From Cellulosimicrobium funkei (GTDB lineage: Bacteria > Actinomycetota > Actinomycetes > Actinomycetales > Cellulomonadaceae): a DNA stretch of 64,000 nucleotides. Location of the stretch: the NCBI RefSeq assembly GCF_001019615.1, contig NZ_JNBQ01000002.1, positions 186,001-250,000 on the forward strand. Direction: 5' to 3'. Positions 23,268 through 32,424 of this stretch are shown piece after piece; positions within the stretch are counted from its first letter, which is position 1; every line of letters starts with the position of its first letter. The position numbers were made by a program, and so were the translations under genes. The notes under the pieces were generated by a model. That model was given only the letters and a program-made list of their open reading frames with translations, had not been told where the DNA came from and made no database searches.

Positions 23268-25328
23268 ATGCAGGTCGTCTCCGGGTTCTTCGTCGGTCTC
23301 GTCGGCATCGTCTTCACCGTCGTCATGCTCCTGCTCCTCGCGGCGACGGCGCGGCGCGTCATGGGGGCGTCGGTCGGCTGGATCCGCTCCGCCGTGGTGG
23401 CGTTCGCCATGCTCTCCGTCGCGTCGTGGGTCCTCACCAACGGCCTGCTCGACGCCGGCTGGTCGCGCGCGGACGGGACGCTCACCGTCGCGCCCGGCGT
23501 CGCGCTCGTCGCGGTCGTCCTCGCGTTCGCGTGGGCGTTCGTGCTGGGGCTGTGCGTGCTGCTCGTGCTCGAGCTGCTGGTGCCGACCGGCTCGGTGCCC
23601 GGGCCGTGGCGCGCGCTGCGCGGCCTGCGGCAGGGGCGTCGCGAGACCCGGCGGTACGCGCAGATCCTCGCGATCGGCGTCCGGCACGGCCTCGGCGGGG
23701 CGCTCACGCGCGGGGCACGGCAGCCCGACGGGTCGCGCCTGTCGCGCACCGATCAGCGTCGGCAGGCCGCCGCACTCCGGGACGCCCTGAGCGACGCGGG
23801 CGTGACGTTCGTGAAGTTCGGCCAGGTCCTGTCGACACGCCGCGACCTGCTCCCCGCCACGTTCGCCGACGCGCTCGCCACGCTCCAGAGCGAGGTCCCG
23901 CCCGCGCCGTGGTCGCAGGTCGAGGCGGCCGTCACGGGCGCGCTCGGGAGGCCGATCGACGAGGCCTTCGCCGAGTTCTCGCCCGAGCCGCTCGCGTCGG
24001 CGTCGGTCGGGCAGGTGCACGCGGCCCGCCTGCCCGACGGGCGCGAGGTCGTGGTCAAGGTGCAGCGGCCCGGCGCGCGGGCGCAGGTCGAGACGGACCT
24101 GGCGATCCTCGGGCGGCTCGCGCGCCGCATCGAGCGCGACACGGCGTGGGGGAGGTCGCTCGGCGTCGTCGACCTCGCCGACGGCTTCGCGGCGTCGCTG
24201 CGCGAGGAGCTCGACTACACGGTCGAGCTCGAGAACACGCTCTCGCTGCGCGCGGCGCTCGCGCGGGGTGCGGCGTCGGACGACGGCGGGGACGCCCCGG
24301 GTGCGGGGCCGCGCGTCCGCGTCCCGGAGGTCTACCCCGAGCTCTCCGGCACGACCCTGCTCGTCATGGAACGGCTCGACGGCGTCCCCGTCGGCCGCGC
24401 CGCGGACGTGCTCGCGGGCCTGGAGGACGCCGTGCGCGCCGACCTCGCGTCGCGGCTCCTCACCGCGACGCTCGAGCAGGTGCTCGTCGCGGGCACGTTC
24501 CACGCCGACCTGCACCCCGGCAACGTGCTCGTCACCGACGACGGCCGGCTCGGCCTCCTCGACATGGGCTCCGTCGGGAGGCTCGGCGAGCCCGAGCGCC
24601 TGGCGCTCGCGGCCGTGCTGCTCGCGGTCGACGCCGACGACGCCGTCGCCGCGACCGACGCGCTGCTCGAGCTGCTCGACGCCCCGGCCGACCTCGACGT
24701 GCGCCGCCTGGAGCGCGCCGTCGGGCAGGTGATCGTGCGGTTCCGCGGCGCCGGCGCGAGCGGCGCGATGTTCACCGCGCTGTTCCGGCTCGTCACCGAC
24801 GCGGGGCTCGCCGTGCCGTCGCAGGTCGCCGCCGCGTTCCGCACGTTCACGTCGCTCGAGGGGACGCTGCGCCTCATCGACCCCGGGTTCGACCTCGTCG
24901 CCGGGGCCCGCGCGACGGCGCAGCCGCTCGTGCGGCGCGTCGTCACGCCGGAGGGCCTGCGCGAGCGCGCGACGAGCCTCTTCCTCGGCCTCGCACCCGA
25001 GCTCGAACGGCTCCCGCGCCGGCTCGCCAAGATCACGAGCGACGTCGAGGCCGGGCGGCTCACCGTCAACGTCCGGTCGTTCGCCCACCCCGACGACCGC
25101 GCCTTCGTCACCGGTCTGGTGCAGCAGGTCGTGTCCACCGTCATCGCCGCCGCGGCCGTCGTGGCGGCGGTCGTGCTGGTCTCCGCGGACTCCGGCCCCG
25201 AGCTCGTCGAGGGTCTGCGCCTCTTCGCCGTCCTCGGCGCGGCGCTCGGGTTCGTGGGGACCGTGCTCGCCGTCCGCGTCCTCGTCTTCGCGTTCCGGGG
25301 TACGGCGACGGGAGGCCGCCGACCCTGA
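23268..25328 (+). CDS. ABC1/AarF/UbiB family atypical kinase, membrane-bound
   Basis: A 686-residue protein. Three N-terminal spans (residues 3-110) are followed by the UbiB/ABC1 kinase-like core: the KxGQ motif is FVKFGQVLSTRRDLLP, the alanine-rich loop ASASVGQVHAARL replaces the usual glycine loop, the VAIK-like lysine is VVVKVQRPG, then LDYTVELENT, the catalytic FHADLHPGNVLV, and the DFG-like LLDMGSVGRL. Two spans close the C terminus. UbiB proteins support isoprenoid quinone synthesis and lipid handling through ATPase activity. Actinobacteria use menaquinone, so a role in quinone or lipid trafficking is inferred only. Confidence 0.9.
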   Translation: MQVVSGFFVGLVGIVFTVVMLLLLAATARRVMGASVGWIRSAVVAFAMLSVASWVLTNGLLDAGWSRADGTLTVAPGVALVAVVLAFAWAFVLGLCVLLVLELLVPTGSVPGPWRALRGLRQGRRETRRYAQILAIGVRHGLGGALTRGARQPDGSRLSRTDQRRQAAALRDALSDAGVTFVKFGQVLSTRRDLLPATFADALATLQSEVPPAPWSQVEAAVTGALGRPIDEAFAEFSPEPLASASVGQVHAARLPDGREVVVKVQRPGARAQVETDLAILGRLARRIERDTAWGRSLGVVDLADGFAASLREELDYTVELENTLSLRAALARGAASDDGGDAPGAGPRVRVPEVYPELSGTTLLVMERLDGVPVGRAADVLAGLEDAVRADLASRLLTATLEQVLVAGTFHADLHPGNVLVTDDGRLGLLDMGSVGRLGEPERLALAAVLLAVDADDAVAATDALLELLDAPADLDVRRLERAVGQVIVRFRGAGASGAMFTALFRLVTDAGLAVPSQVAAAFRTFTSLEGTLRLIDPGFDLVAGARATAQPLVRRVVTPEGLRERATSLFLGLAPELERLPRRLAKITSDVEAGRLTVNVRSFAHPDDRAFVTGLVQQVVSTVIAAAAVVAAVVLVSADSGPELVEGLRLFAVLGAALGFVGTVLAVRVLVFAFRGTATGGRRP

Positions 25329-25331
25329 CGC

Positions 25332-27107
25332 TCAGGCGGCAGGCGTCGCGTGCATGCTCGCGTACGCACCGCCGGCGGCGACGAGCTCGTCGTGGCTGCC
25401 GACCTCGACGACGCGGCCGTGGTCCATGACGACGATGCGGTCGGCGCCGCGCACGGTCGAGAGCCGGTGCGCGACGACGAACGTCGTGCGGCCGCGCATG
25501 AGTCGTCCCAGCGCCTCCTGCACGAGCCGCTCGGACGTCGTGTCGAGGGCCGACGTCGCCTCGTCGAGGACGAGCACGCGCGGGTCGCGCACGAGGGCGC
25601 GGGCGATGGCGAGGCGCTGACGCTGCCCGCCGGAGAGGCGCCCGCCGCGCTGGCCGATCACGGCGTCGAGGCCGCCCATCTCGGTGACGAAGTCCCAGGC
25701 GTTCGCGTCGCGCAGCGCCCGCTCGACGGCGTCGTCGGTGAGGTCGGGGCTGCCGTAGGTGACGTTGTCGCGCACGGACCCCTCGAACAGGATCGACTCC
25801 TGCGGCACGACCGCGAGGAACCGGCGGTAGGAGCGCAGGTCGACCGTCGCGGTGTCGACGCCGTCGACCAGGACGCGCCCCGACGTCGGCGTGAGGAACC
25901 CGATGACCATGTTGAGCACGGTCGACTTGCCCGACCCCGAGGCCCCGACCAGGGCGACCGTCTCGCCGGGCCGTGCCGTCAGGGAGAGGTGGTCGACCGC
26001 GAGGGCGGGCTCCTCGCCCGGCGCGGGGACGTCGTCGTACGCGAACGTGACGTCCTCGAACGCGACGCGGCCCTCGACGTGGTCGAGGACGCGCTTGCCG
26101 GCGTTGCGCTCGACGTCTGGCTCGCCCAGCACCTCGCCCATGGACCGCACGGACTCCAGGCCCTTCGTGATGATCGGCGCGAGGCTCAGCAGCCCCGTCA
26201 CGGACGCGGTGAGCGTGACGAAGTAGCTCGACAGCATGACGACGTCGCCGGGGGACACCGCGAAGGTCTGCGTCCACGCGACCCACGCCGCGCCGACGAG
26301 CCCCGCGACGGAGAGCACCTGGAACACGATCCACGACAACGCGCCGAAGCGGCCGTTGACGACGTCGAGCCGGATCCCCGCCTCACGCACGCGGTGCAGC
26401 ACCGAGCCCATGCGGTCGAGCTCGCGCTCCTCGAGCGCGTGCGCGCGCGTCACGGGGATGAGGTGCGTCATCTCGGCGACCCGCGCCGACATGTTCTCCA
26501 CCTCGGCCCGGAACGCGGCGTTGCGGGTGGTCATGCGGCGCCGCATCGCGACGACGAGCCACGCCGCGGCGGGCACGGTGAGCGCGAAGATGACGAGGAA
26601 CTCCGGCACGCGCACGGCCGTGAGCACGATGGCGCCGACGAGCGTGGTGAGCGCGGCCATGCCCGAGTCGAACGTCGTGCGCGACGCCTCGACGACGTTC
26701 TCGACGTCGCGCACGATCTTGGCCTGGAGCACGCCCGCGCTCACGCGGCGGTGGTAGCCGATCGACAGCTCCTGGAGCCGGCGCGAGAGCGCCATGCGCA
26801 GCCCGTTCTCGACCGTGCGCACGGCGGTCGAGAGCCACCGGACGTAGAGCGTGTGCAGCGGGAGGTTCTGCGCGACGACGGCGAGCATGACCGCTCCCGT
26901 GATCCACAGCTCGCGCAGCGGCCGGTGCTCGACGACGACGTCGATCACCGTCGCCGTGAGCGCCGGGATCACCCACACGGGCGAGTGCTTGACGGCGAAG
27001 GCGAGCGCCGCGGCGGCGAGCCGCCCGCGCTGGGGCGCGAAGAGCCGGGTGACGGTGCGGACGGGTCGGGAGCCGTCGTAGGTGTCCTCGATCTGCACGT
27101 GCCACAT
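25332..27107 (-). CDS. ABC exporter, fused permease-ATPase
   Basis: A 591-residue type IV ABC exporter half-transporter. Residues of about 25-310 are six membrane helices (for example FLVIFALTVPAAAWLVV), and the ATPase is C-terminal. Walker A is VGASGSGKST, the Q-loop AVVPQESILFEG, the signature LSGGQRQRLAIARAL, Walker B VLVLDEATSAL, and the H-loop VVAHRLSTV. It would act as a homodimer; lipid, peptide or drug export are all possible. The gene converges on the AarF gene with a 3-base gap. ATG 27107 is used. Confidence 0.92.
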   Translation of the reverse strand: MWHVQIEDTYDGSRPVRTVTRLFAPQRGRLAAAALAFAVKHSPVWVIPALTATVIDVVVEHRPLRELWITGAVMLAVVAQNLPLHTLYVRWLSTAVRTVENGLRMALSRRLQELSIGYHRRVSAGVLQAKIVRDVENVVEASRTTFDSGMAALTTLVGAIVLTAVRVPEFLVIFALTVPAAAWLVVAMRRRMTTRNAAFRAEVENMSARVAEMTHLIPVTRAHALEERELDRMGSVLHRVREAGIRLDVVNGRFGALSWIVFQVLSVAGLVGAAWVAWTQTFAVSPGDVVMLSSYFVTLTASVTGLLSLAPIITKGLESVRSMGEVLGEPDVERNAGKRVLDHVEGRVAFEDVTFAYDDVPAPGEEPALAVDHLSLTARPGETVALVGASGSGKSTVLNMVIGFLTPTSGRVLVDGVDTATVDLRSYRRFLAVVPQESILFEGSVRDNVTYGSPDLTDDAVERALRDANAWDFVTEMGGLDAVIGQRGGRLSGGQRQRLAIARALVRDPRVLVLDEATSALDTTSERLVQEALGRLMRGRTTFVVAHRLSTVRGADRIVVMDHGRVVEVGSHDELVAAGGAYASMHATPAA

Positions 27108-27157
27108 GGTCCACCCGCGGGGCGGGTGACGTCGAATCGTTTCGAGGGGCGAAACCC

Positions 27158-28111
27158 TCAGGCGTCGTGCGCGCCTGAGGGGTGGGTCGCGTCCGGGGGC
27201 CGCACGACCGTGACCGGGCAGTGCGCGTACTCGACGGCGTGCCGGCTCACCGACCCGAGCAGCAGGCGGTCGAACCCGCCGACGCCGCGGTTGCCGAGCA
27301 CGAGCCGCTCCGCGTGCGACGACGCCTCGATGATCCCCTTCGCGGCGTGCACGTGCTTCACGCTGCGCACGAGGCGGTCGTCGGGCAGGTCGACGCCCGC
27401 GGCCTCGAGCGCCGCATCGAGCTTCTGGGAGGCGAACTTCTCGTAGTCGTCGATCGGCGGCGTCCATCCCCACGAGTCGGGGAGCGGCGCGAGCGAGACG
27501 ATCTGCCAGCAGAACAGGGCCTCGAGCGTCGCGCCCGTGCGCCGCGCGACGTCCGCGCCGTGCCGCAGCGCCTGGACCGACGTCGACGACCCGTCGACCC
27601 CGACCACGACGGGCCGGGCGTGGTCGTGGCGCACGTCGGGCGTGCCGCGCACCACGGTCACGGGGACGGTCGCGTGCTGCACGACGGCGGTCGGGACCGA
27701 CCCGAGGACCATGCGCCCGAGGCGTCCCCGGCCGCAGCGGCCGAGGACGAGCAGGTCGGCGTCGTCGCCGTCGCCCGGGTCGAGCTGCACGTCGTCCTGG
27801 ACGGGCTGGGCGGTCCCGGGCTGGGCGAGGGCGAGCAGGACCGCCGCGGGGCTGCCGCGCTCGGCGACGGCCGTGGCCGCTACCGCGTCCGGCGCGAGAC
27901 CTGTGCGCGCGCGGGCGGCGTCCAGCCACTCCTGCACCAGAGCGCGCTTCTCGTCGGCCGCCGCGTCGGGGCCGTCACCCGACCCCTGTCGCGACTCGAA
28001 CGCGAGCGCGGCCGTGAGCGGCACGCCCCGGTCCGCCGCCTCGCGCAGCGCCCAGTCGAGCGCGCCGCCGGACTCCTCCGACCCGTCCACACCGACGATC
28101 ACGCCGCGCAT
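27158..28111 (-). CDS. Universal stress protein, two UspA domains
   Basis: A 317-residue tandem Usp protein. Domain 1 (residues 1-155) begins GVIVGVDGSEESGGALDWAL and ends with the ATP-binding motif LGRCGRGRLGRMVLGSVPTAVV (part shown). Domain 2 begins PVVVGVDGSSTSVQAL and ends LGNRGVGGFDRLLLGSVSRHAVEYA (part shown), so both keep the G-2x-G-9x-G(S/T) ATP-binding pattern. Such proteins are often induced in stationary phase or hypoxia in actinobacteria. Domain 1 has an insertion with a DPGDGDDAD stretch. A palindromic hairpin (28225-28259) lies upstream and may be its operator. Confidence 0.92.
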   Translation of the reverse strand: MRGVIVGVDGSEESGGALDWALREAADRGVPLTAALAFESRQGSGDGPDAAADEKRALVQEWLDAARARTGLAPDAVAATAVAERGSPAAVLLALAQPGTAQPVQDDVQLDPGDGDDADLLVLGRCGRGRLGRMVLGSVPTAVVQHATVPVTVVRGTPDVRHDHARPVVVGVDGSSTSVQALRHGADVARRTGATLEALFCWQIVSLAPLPDSWGWTPPIDDYEKFASQKLDAALEAAGVDLPDDRLVRSVKHVHAAKGIIEASSHAERLVLGNRGVGGFDRLLLGSVSRHAVEYAHCPVTVVRPPDATHPSGAHDA

Positions 28112-28224
28112 CCCGCCACCTCCGCCCGGTCGGCCGACCGCGTGCGCCGTCGGCGTGCTGTCCCGGCACCGTCGCCCGGCACCGGTGCTGACTCGACCCT
28201 AGGCCGCGACACCGCGATCCGCCC

Positions 28225-28259
28225 GTGACACCCGTCCCTGATGGAGGGACGAGGGTCAC
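28225..28259. promoter_or_regulatory. Imperfect palindrome upstream of the Usp gene
   Basis: GTGACACCCGTCCCT (28225-28239) and AGGGACGAGGGTCAC (28245-28259) are inverted with two mismatches around GATGG. It lies 114 bases upstream of the universal stress gene. It could be an operator or a hairpin; I do not recognise a specific binding consensus. Confidence 0.45.
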
Positions 28260-28270
28260 CGACGTGCGGT

Positions 28271-28357
28271 CGAACCCGGGCTTGTCGTCCCCGCAGGCGC
28301 CGAACCCACCCGTATCCCCGGGTTCGGCGGCCTGGGTGACCGCAACCCCGGGTTCGG
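28271..28357. repeat. Palindromic repeat R2, copy A
   Basis: The CGCCGAACCC arm (28298-28307) pairs with GGGTTCGGCG (28320-28329) around the 12-base loop ACCCGTATCCCC. A second CGAACCCGGG (28271-28280) stands before it and CCCGGGTTCGG (28347-28357) after it, so two motifs face two motifs. The inner stem and loop recur almost unchanged at 41608-41643. Confidence 0.85.
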
Positions 28358-28376
28358 GGTCGGGCCGATCAGGGCG

Positions 28377-29024
28377 TCAGAACCTCGGTTCGGGCTCGTC
28401 CTGGAGGATGTTGCGCAACGGGCGGGTCACGACGTCCACCAGCGCGAGCAGGTCGGCCGGTCCCGAGACGACGAGCGCCCGGTCGTCCAGCGGGACGTAC
28501 ACGGCCGCGTGCTCCCGCACGGTGACGTGGAGGCAGGCCTGCGGCTCGCCGTCGACCACGAACGTGGTGCGCGTGACCGGCGCGACGTCGACCTCCTCGA
28601 CGATCGCGCGCATCGCGGCGCGGTACTCCTGGTAGGAGTCGAGGAAGTCGTCGTCGCCCGGGTTGTCGGAGTGCAGCGGCGCGGCGAGCGCCCCGCTGAG
28701 GGCGGTGCGGACGATGTCCTCCGCCTGCTCGTCGTGCGCGGCCAGGACGCGCAGCGTCTCGACGTCCAGCGTCTCGCCCGTGAACGACACGTAGGAGCGC
28801 AGGAACCGCTCCTCCGCCGGGTCGTGGGCGCCGTGCCCGGCCCCCGTGAGCGTCTCCTCGTCGAGGTCGAGGCCCCAGGTCAACGGGTCGTCCACCTCGG
28901 CGACGACGCCGTGGAACCGGGCGACGACCTGCTCCCACGTGGCGGGCGCGCTCGCGGGCCGCGCGTCCCGCTCGTCGGCTCCCGGCGCGGTGGGGTCCTC
29001 GGGCTGCTGGTCCGGCTGGTGCAT
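28377..29024 (-). CDS. Conserved hypothetical protein, 215 aa
   Basis: A 215-residue acidic protein. The first 30 residues are disordered (Pro/Asp/Glu/Ala-rich) and the rest appears mixed alpha/beta, with EEDI/DILRT-type helices and a beta stretch [20 protein letters not shown]. No signal peptide or membrane span. I do not recognise a family. It stands alone on the minus strand upstream of (divergent from) clpC, separated by 279 bases that contain a ClgR-like site. Confidence 0.7.
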   Translation of the reverse strand: MHQPDQQPEDPTAPGADERDARPASAPATWEQVVARFHGVVAEVDDPLTWGLDLDEETLTGAGHGAHDPAEERFLRSYVSFTGETLDVETLRVLAAHDEQAEDIVRTALSGALAAPLHSDNPGDDDFLDSYQEYRAAMRAIVEEVDVAPVTRTTFVVDGEPQACLHVTVREHAAVYVPLDDRALVVSGPADLLALVDVVTRPLRNILQDEPEPRF

Positions 29025-29176
29025 CGCTCTCGCCACCCTTCTGGCCGTCCGTGCGGGGCGCACTCCCGAGCCTGCCCGGGGCGCGCGTCGCGGTCAACGT
29101 GCCGCGCGCGTGTCGGGCCGGGTGATCTGCGCACGACGGCGTCCGGCGCGCCCGCAGGTCACGGCCCGACCCCTCT

Positions 29177-29194
29177 TTCACGCCCCTGGCGAAC
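29177..29194. promoter_or_regulatory. ClgR-like operator upstream of clpC
   Basis: TTCACGCCCCTGGCGAAC fits the corynebacterial ClgR consensus as I recall it (CGC and GCG half-sites six bases apart with AT-rich flanks) at all but one position. ClgR activates clpC and clpP genes in actinobacteria. It sits about 110 bases before the clpC start and 39 bases upstream of a plausible -10 box TAGAGT (29233-29238). Confidence 0.55.
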
Positions 29195-29303
29195 AACGGC
29201 ATACGGAGGGGGTGCGGCTCGTTCGAACCGCATAGAGTCAATGCGGTCAGGCTTGTACCCGTCGTCCGGCGGGCAGGTGTACGCCGCTCACGAGGAGCAG
29301 CAC

Positions 29304-31871
29304 ATGTTCGAGAGATTCACAGACCGAGCCCGTCGGGTCGTCGTCCTTGCCCAAGAAGAGGCACGGATGCTCAACCACAACTACATCGGCACCGAGCACA
29401 TCCTCCTCGGCCTCATCCACGAGGGCGAGGGTGTCGCGGCCAAGGCGCTGGAGTCCCTCGGGATCTCCCTCGACGGCGTCCGCACCCAGGTGACCGAGAT
29501 CATCGGCGAGGGCCAGCAGGCCCCGAGCGGGCACATCCCGTTCACGCCGCGCGCCAAGAAGGTGCTCGAGCTGTCGCTGCGCGAGGCGCTCCAGCTCGGC
29601 CACAACTACATCGGCACCGAGCACATCCTGCTCGGCCTCATCCGTGAGGGCGAGGGCGTCGCCGCCCAGGTCCTGACCAAGATGGGCGCCGACCTCAACA
29701 AGGTGCGCCAGCAGGTCATCCAGCTCCTGTCCGGCTACCAGGGCAAGGAGCCCGTCGCCGCCGGCGGCCCCGCCGAGGGTCAGCCGTCCGGGTCGGCCGT
29801 GCTCGACCAGTTCGGGCGCAACCTCACCCAGGCCGCGCGCGAGGGCAAGCTCGACCCGGTCATCGGGCGCAGCCTCGAGATCGAGCGCGTCATGCAGGTG
29901 CTGAGCCGCCGCACCAAGAACAACCCGGTGCTGATCGGCGAGCCCGGCGTCGGCAAGACCGCCGTCGTCGAGGGCCTGGCGCAGGACATCGTGCGCGGCG
30001 ACGTGCCCGAGACGCTCAAGGACAAGCAGCTCTACACGCTCGACCTCGGCGCCCTCGTGGCCGGCTCGCGCTACCGCGGTGACTTCGAGGAGCGCCTCAA
30101 GAAGGTGCTCAAGGAGATCCGCACGCGCGGCGACATCATCCTGTTCATCGACGAGATCCACACCCTCGTCGGGGCGGGTGCCGCCGAGGGCGCGATCGAC
30201 GCCGCGAGCATCCTCAAGCCGATGCTCGCGCGCGGCGAGCTGCAGACGATCGGCGCGACGACGCTCGACGAGTACCGCAAGCACGTCGAGAAGGACCCGG
30301 CCCTGGAGCGCCGCTTCCAGCCGATCCAGGTCGCCGAGCCGTCGCTCAACCACGCGATCGAGATCCTCAAGGGCCTGCGCGACCGTTACGAGGCGCACCA
30401 CCGCGTGTCCATCACGGACTCCGCGCTCGTCTCCGCGGCCACGCTCGCGGACCGGTACATCAACGACCGGTTCCTCCCGGACAAGGCGATCGACCTCATC
30501 GACGAGGCGGGCGCGCGCCTGCGCATCCGCCGCATGACGGCCCCGCCGGAGCTCAAGGAGCTCGACGAGGAGATCGCCGAGGCGCGTCGCGAGAAGGAGT
30601 CCGCGATCGACGCGCAGGACTTCGAGAAGGCCGCCGGCCTGCGCGACAAGGAGAAGCAGCTCACGGCCAAGCGTGCCGACAAGGAGAAGGCGTGGAAGTC
30701 CGGTGACCTGGACACCGTCGCCGAGGTGGACGAGGAGCTGATCGCCGAGGTCCTGGCCATGGCCACGGGCATCCCGGTCTTCAAGCTCACCGAGGAGGAG
30801 TCCAGCCGCCTGCTGCACATGGAGGACGAGCTGCACAAGCGCGTCGTCGGCCAGGAGGCCGCGATCAAGGCGCTGTCGCAGGCCATCCGCCGTACGCGTG
30901 CGGGCCTCAAGGACCCCAAGCGCCCCGGTGGGTCGTTCATCTTTGCCGGCCCGACCGGCGTCGGGAAGACCGAGCTGGCCAAGGCGCTCGCCGAGTTCCT
31001 CTTCGGGGACGAGGACGCGCTCATCCAGCTCGACATGTCGGAGTTCTCCGAGAAGCACACCGTCTCGCGGCTGTTCGGCTCGCCCCCCGGCTACGTCGGG
31101 TACGACGAGGGTGGTCAGCTCACCGAGAAGGTGCGGCGCAAGCCGTTCTCGGTCGTCCTGTTCGACGAGGTGGAGAAGGCCCACGCGGACATCTTCAACT
31201 CGCTCCTGCAGATCCTCGAGGACGGTCGCCTGACCGACTCGCAGGGCCGTGTCGTGGACTTCAAGAACACCGTCATCATCATGACGACCAACCTCGGCAC
31301 GCGGGACATCGCCAAGGGCGTCCAGACCGGCTTCAACGCCGGCGGCGACCTGGTCACGTCCTACGAGCGCATGAAGGCGAAGGTCAACGAGGAGCTCAAG
31401 CAGCACTTCCGCCCCGAGTTCCTCAACCGCGTCGACGACGTGGTGGTCTTCCCGCAGCTCTCGCAGGCCGAGATCATCCAGATCGTCGACCTGATGATCG
31501 CCCGCCTCGACACCCGCCTGCGGGACAAGGACATGGGCATCGAGCTCACCCCGGCGGCGAAGGTCCTGCTCGCCGAGAAGGGCTACGACCCGGTCCTGGG
31601 CGCCCGTCCGCTGCGCCGCGCGATCCAGCGCGACATCGAGGACGTGCTGTCCGAGAAGATCCTGTTCGGCGAGCTCAAGGCCGGCGAGATCGTCCTGGTC
31701 GACGCCGAGGGCGAGGGCCTGCTCGGGGAGTTCACCTTCCGGGGTGTCTCCAAGGGCGAGCACGACCGCGGCCCGGTGAGCGTGGGCGCGGCCGCCGCGC
31801 TCGACGCCCCCACCGGCGTCTCGGTCCGCGACCTGCCCCCGACGGGCGAGCTCCAGGCCGGCGCTGAGTGA
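29304..31871 (+). CDS. clpC: ATP-dependent Clp protease ATPase subunit ClpC
   Basis: An 855-residue Hsp100 unfoldase that feeds proteins to ClpP. Two Clp-N repeats ([19 protein letters not shown] and [17 protein letters not shown], each followed by [12 protein letters not shown]) come first. Domain D1 has Walker A GEPGVGKT and ILFIDEIH, the UVR-type coiled coil is at [20 protein letters not shown], and D2 has GPTGVGKT and VLFDEVEK. It handles McsB- or ClpS-like adaptor-delivered substrates and is essential in many actinobacteria. GAGGAG lies six bases before ATG 29304. A terminator hairpin follows at 31932. Confidence 0.97.
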   Translation: MFERFTDRARRVVVLAQEEARMLNHNYIGTEHILLGLIHEGEGVAAKALESLGISLDGVRTQVTEIIGEGQQAPSGHIPFTPRAKKVLELSLREALQLGHNYIGTEHILLGLIREGEGVAAQVLTKMGADLNKVRQQVIQLLSGYQGKEPVAAGGPAEGQPSGSAVLDQFGRNLTQAAREGKLDPVIGRSLEIERVMQVLSRRTKNNPVLIGEPGVGKTAVVEGLAQDIVRGDVPETLKDKQLYTLDLGALVAGSRYRGDFEERLKKVLKEIRTRGDIILFIDEIHTLVGAGAAEGAIDAASILKPMLARGELQTIGATTLDEYRKHVEKDPALERRFQPIQVAEPSLNHAIEILKGLRDRYEAHHRVSITDSALVSAATLADRYINDRFLPDKAIDLIDEAGARLRIRRMTAPPELKELDEEIAEARREKESAIDAQDFEKAAGLRDKEKQLTAKRADKEKAWKSGDLDTVAEVDEELIAEVLAMATGIPVFKLTEEESSRLLHMEDELHKRVVGQEAAIKALSQAIRRTRAGLKDPKRPGGSFIFAGPTGVGKTELAKALAEFLFGDEDALIQLDMSEFSEKHTVSRLFGSPPGYVGYDEGGQLTEKVRRKPFSVVLFDEVEKAHADIFNSLLQILEDGRLTDSQGRVVDFKNTVIIMTTNLGTRDIAKGVQTGFNAGGDLVTSYERMKAKVNEELKQHFRPEFLNRVDDVVVFPQLSQAEIIQIVDLMIARLDTRLRDKDMGIELTPAAKVLLAEKGYDPVLGARPLRRAIQRDIEDVLSEKILFGELKAGEIVLVDAEGEGLLGEFTFRGVSKGEHDRGPVSVGAAAALDAPTGVSVRDLPPTGELQAGAE

Positions 31872-31931
31872 GTGGTGTGATCCGCTCCTGAGAGCCTGAC
31901 GACGTCTGCCCCATCGGCAGCCGCCTGACAC

Positions 31932-31969
31932 ACGGGCCCCGATCCTCCTCCGGGAGGGTCGGGGCCCGT
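31932..31969 (+). terminator. Terminator of clpC
   Basis: The arms 31932-31948 and 31953-31969 pair over 17 positions with one G-T wobble, loop TCCG. It lies 60 bases past the clpC stop and is followed by GTC-rich rather than T-rich DNA. Confidence 0.8.
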
Positions 31970-31999
31970 CGTCGTCCCGCCGGGGAGCGCCGCCGCCGC

Positions 32000-32070
32000 G
32001 CGAGGTAGAACCTCCGGTCGCGAGGTAGTACCCGCGGGGCTCTACCTCGCGACCGGAGGTTCTACCTCGC
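32000..32070. repeat. Palindromic repeat R3, copy A
   Basis: A perfect 29-base inverted repeat (32000-32028 with 32042-32070) around a 13-base loop. Each arm holds the motif GCGAGGTAG twice (GCGAGGTAGAAC then GCGAGGTAG), so four motif copies are arranged two facing two. It lies behind the clpC terminator. Copy B is at 40843-40911. Confidence 0.92.
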
Positions 32071-32161
32071 CGTACAGGACGCGACGCCGTTGCACGGCGT
32101 TACGTTCGTCCGCCTCGTGGGACGGGACGCGGTGCCCCTTTCCGGGTGGTGCGCACGCTGG

Positions 32162-32167
32162 CACAGT
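32162..32167 (+). promoter_or_regulatory. Possible -10 box of the sulfonate operon leader
   Basis: CACAGT ends seven bases before the ATG of the cysteine-rich leader ORF, the spacing expected for a leaderless transcript. No convincing -35 is seen. Confidence 0.4.
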
Positions 32168-32174
32168 CGCCCGC

Positions 32175-32309
32175 ATGCAGACGACACCGGGGGGCCCTGT
32201 CGCCGTCCCCGCCGCCGACGCCGGGCGCGTGCCCGGCCTCGCGTGTCGTCGCGCGCTCGACTCGCAGGCGTGTCGCCGCGCCGCGTGTCGTCCGACCCCG
32301 TGCCGCTGA
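32175..32309 (+). CDS. Cysteine-rich leader peptide, 44 aa
   Basis: ATG 32175 opens a 44-residue frame that begins MQTTPGGPVAVPAADAGR and ends with four cysteines in its last 21 residues (ACRRALDSQACRRAACRPTP, then CR). Three of the four Cys codons are TGT, the disfavoured codon in such G+C-rich DNA, which would slow translation when Cys-tRNA is scarce. It precedes the sulfonate operon, has a -10-like box placed for a leaderless start, and is followed by a hairpin (32327-32352). Cysteine-rich leaderless ORFs are known to attenuate sulfur operons in mycobacteria; assignment of that role here is inference. Confidence 0.55.
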   Translation: MQTTPGGPVAVPAADAGRVPGLACRRALDSQACRRAACRPTPCR

Positions 32310-32326
32310 GCACGTCGACGCACTGA

Positions 32327-32352
32327 CCGACGGCCGCCCCGGCCGCTGTCGG
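32327..32352 (+). terminator. Possible attenuator hairpin
   Basis: CCGAC (32327-32331) + GGCCG (32332-32336) pair with CGGCC (32340-32344) + GTCGG (32348-32352), with a 3-base bulge GCT, followed by GCCCTTTC. It begins 18 bases after the leader stop, as in attenuators controlled by leader translation. Confidence 0.45.
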
Positions 32353-32424
32353 GCCCTTTCACCACCTCACCTCCCGCGCGCGGCTTCCGCATGCGCCCGT
32401 GCGCTCTCCCCGAGAGGACTCGCC

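Noticed and set aside
28245-28259. DosR box upstream of the universal stress gene
   Set aside because: The GTCCC and GGGAC halves are in the reverse order to the DosR consensus and lack its spacing; kept only as an unassigned palindrome.
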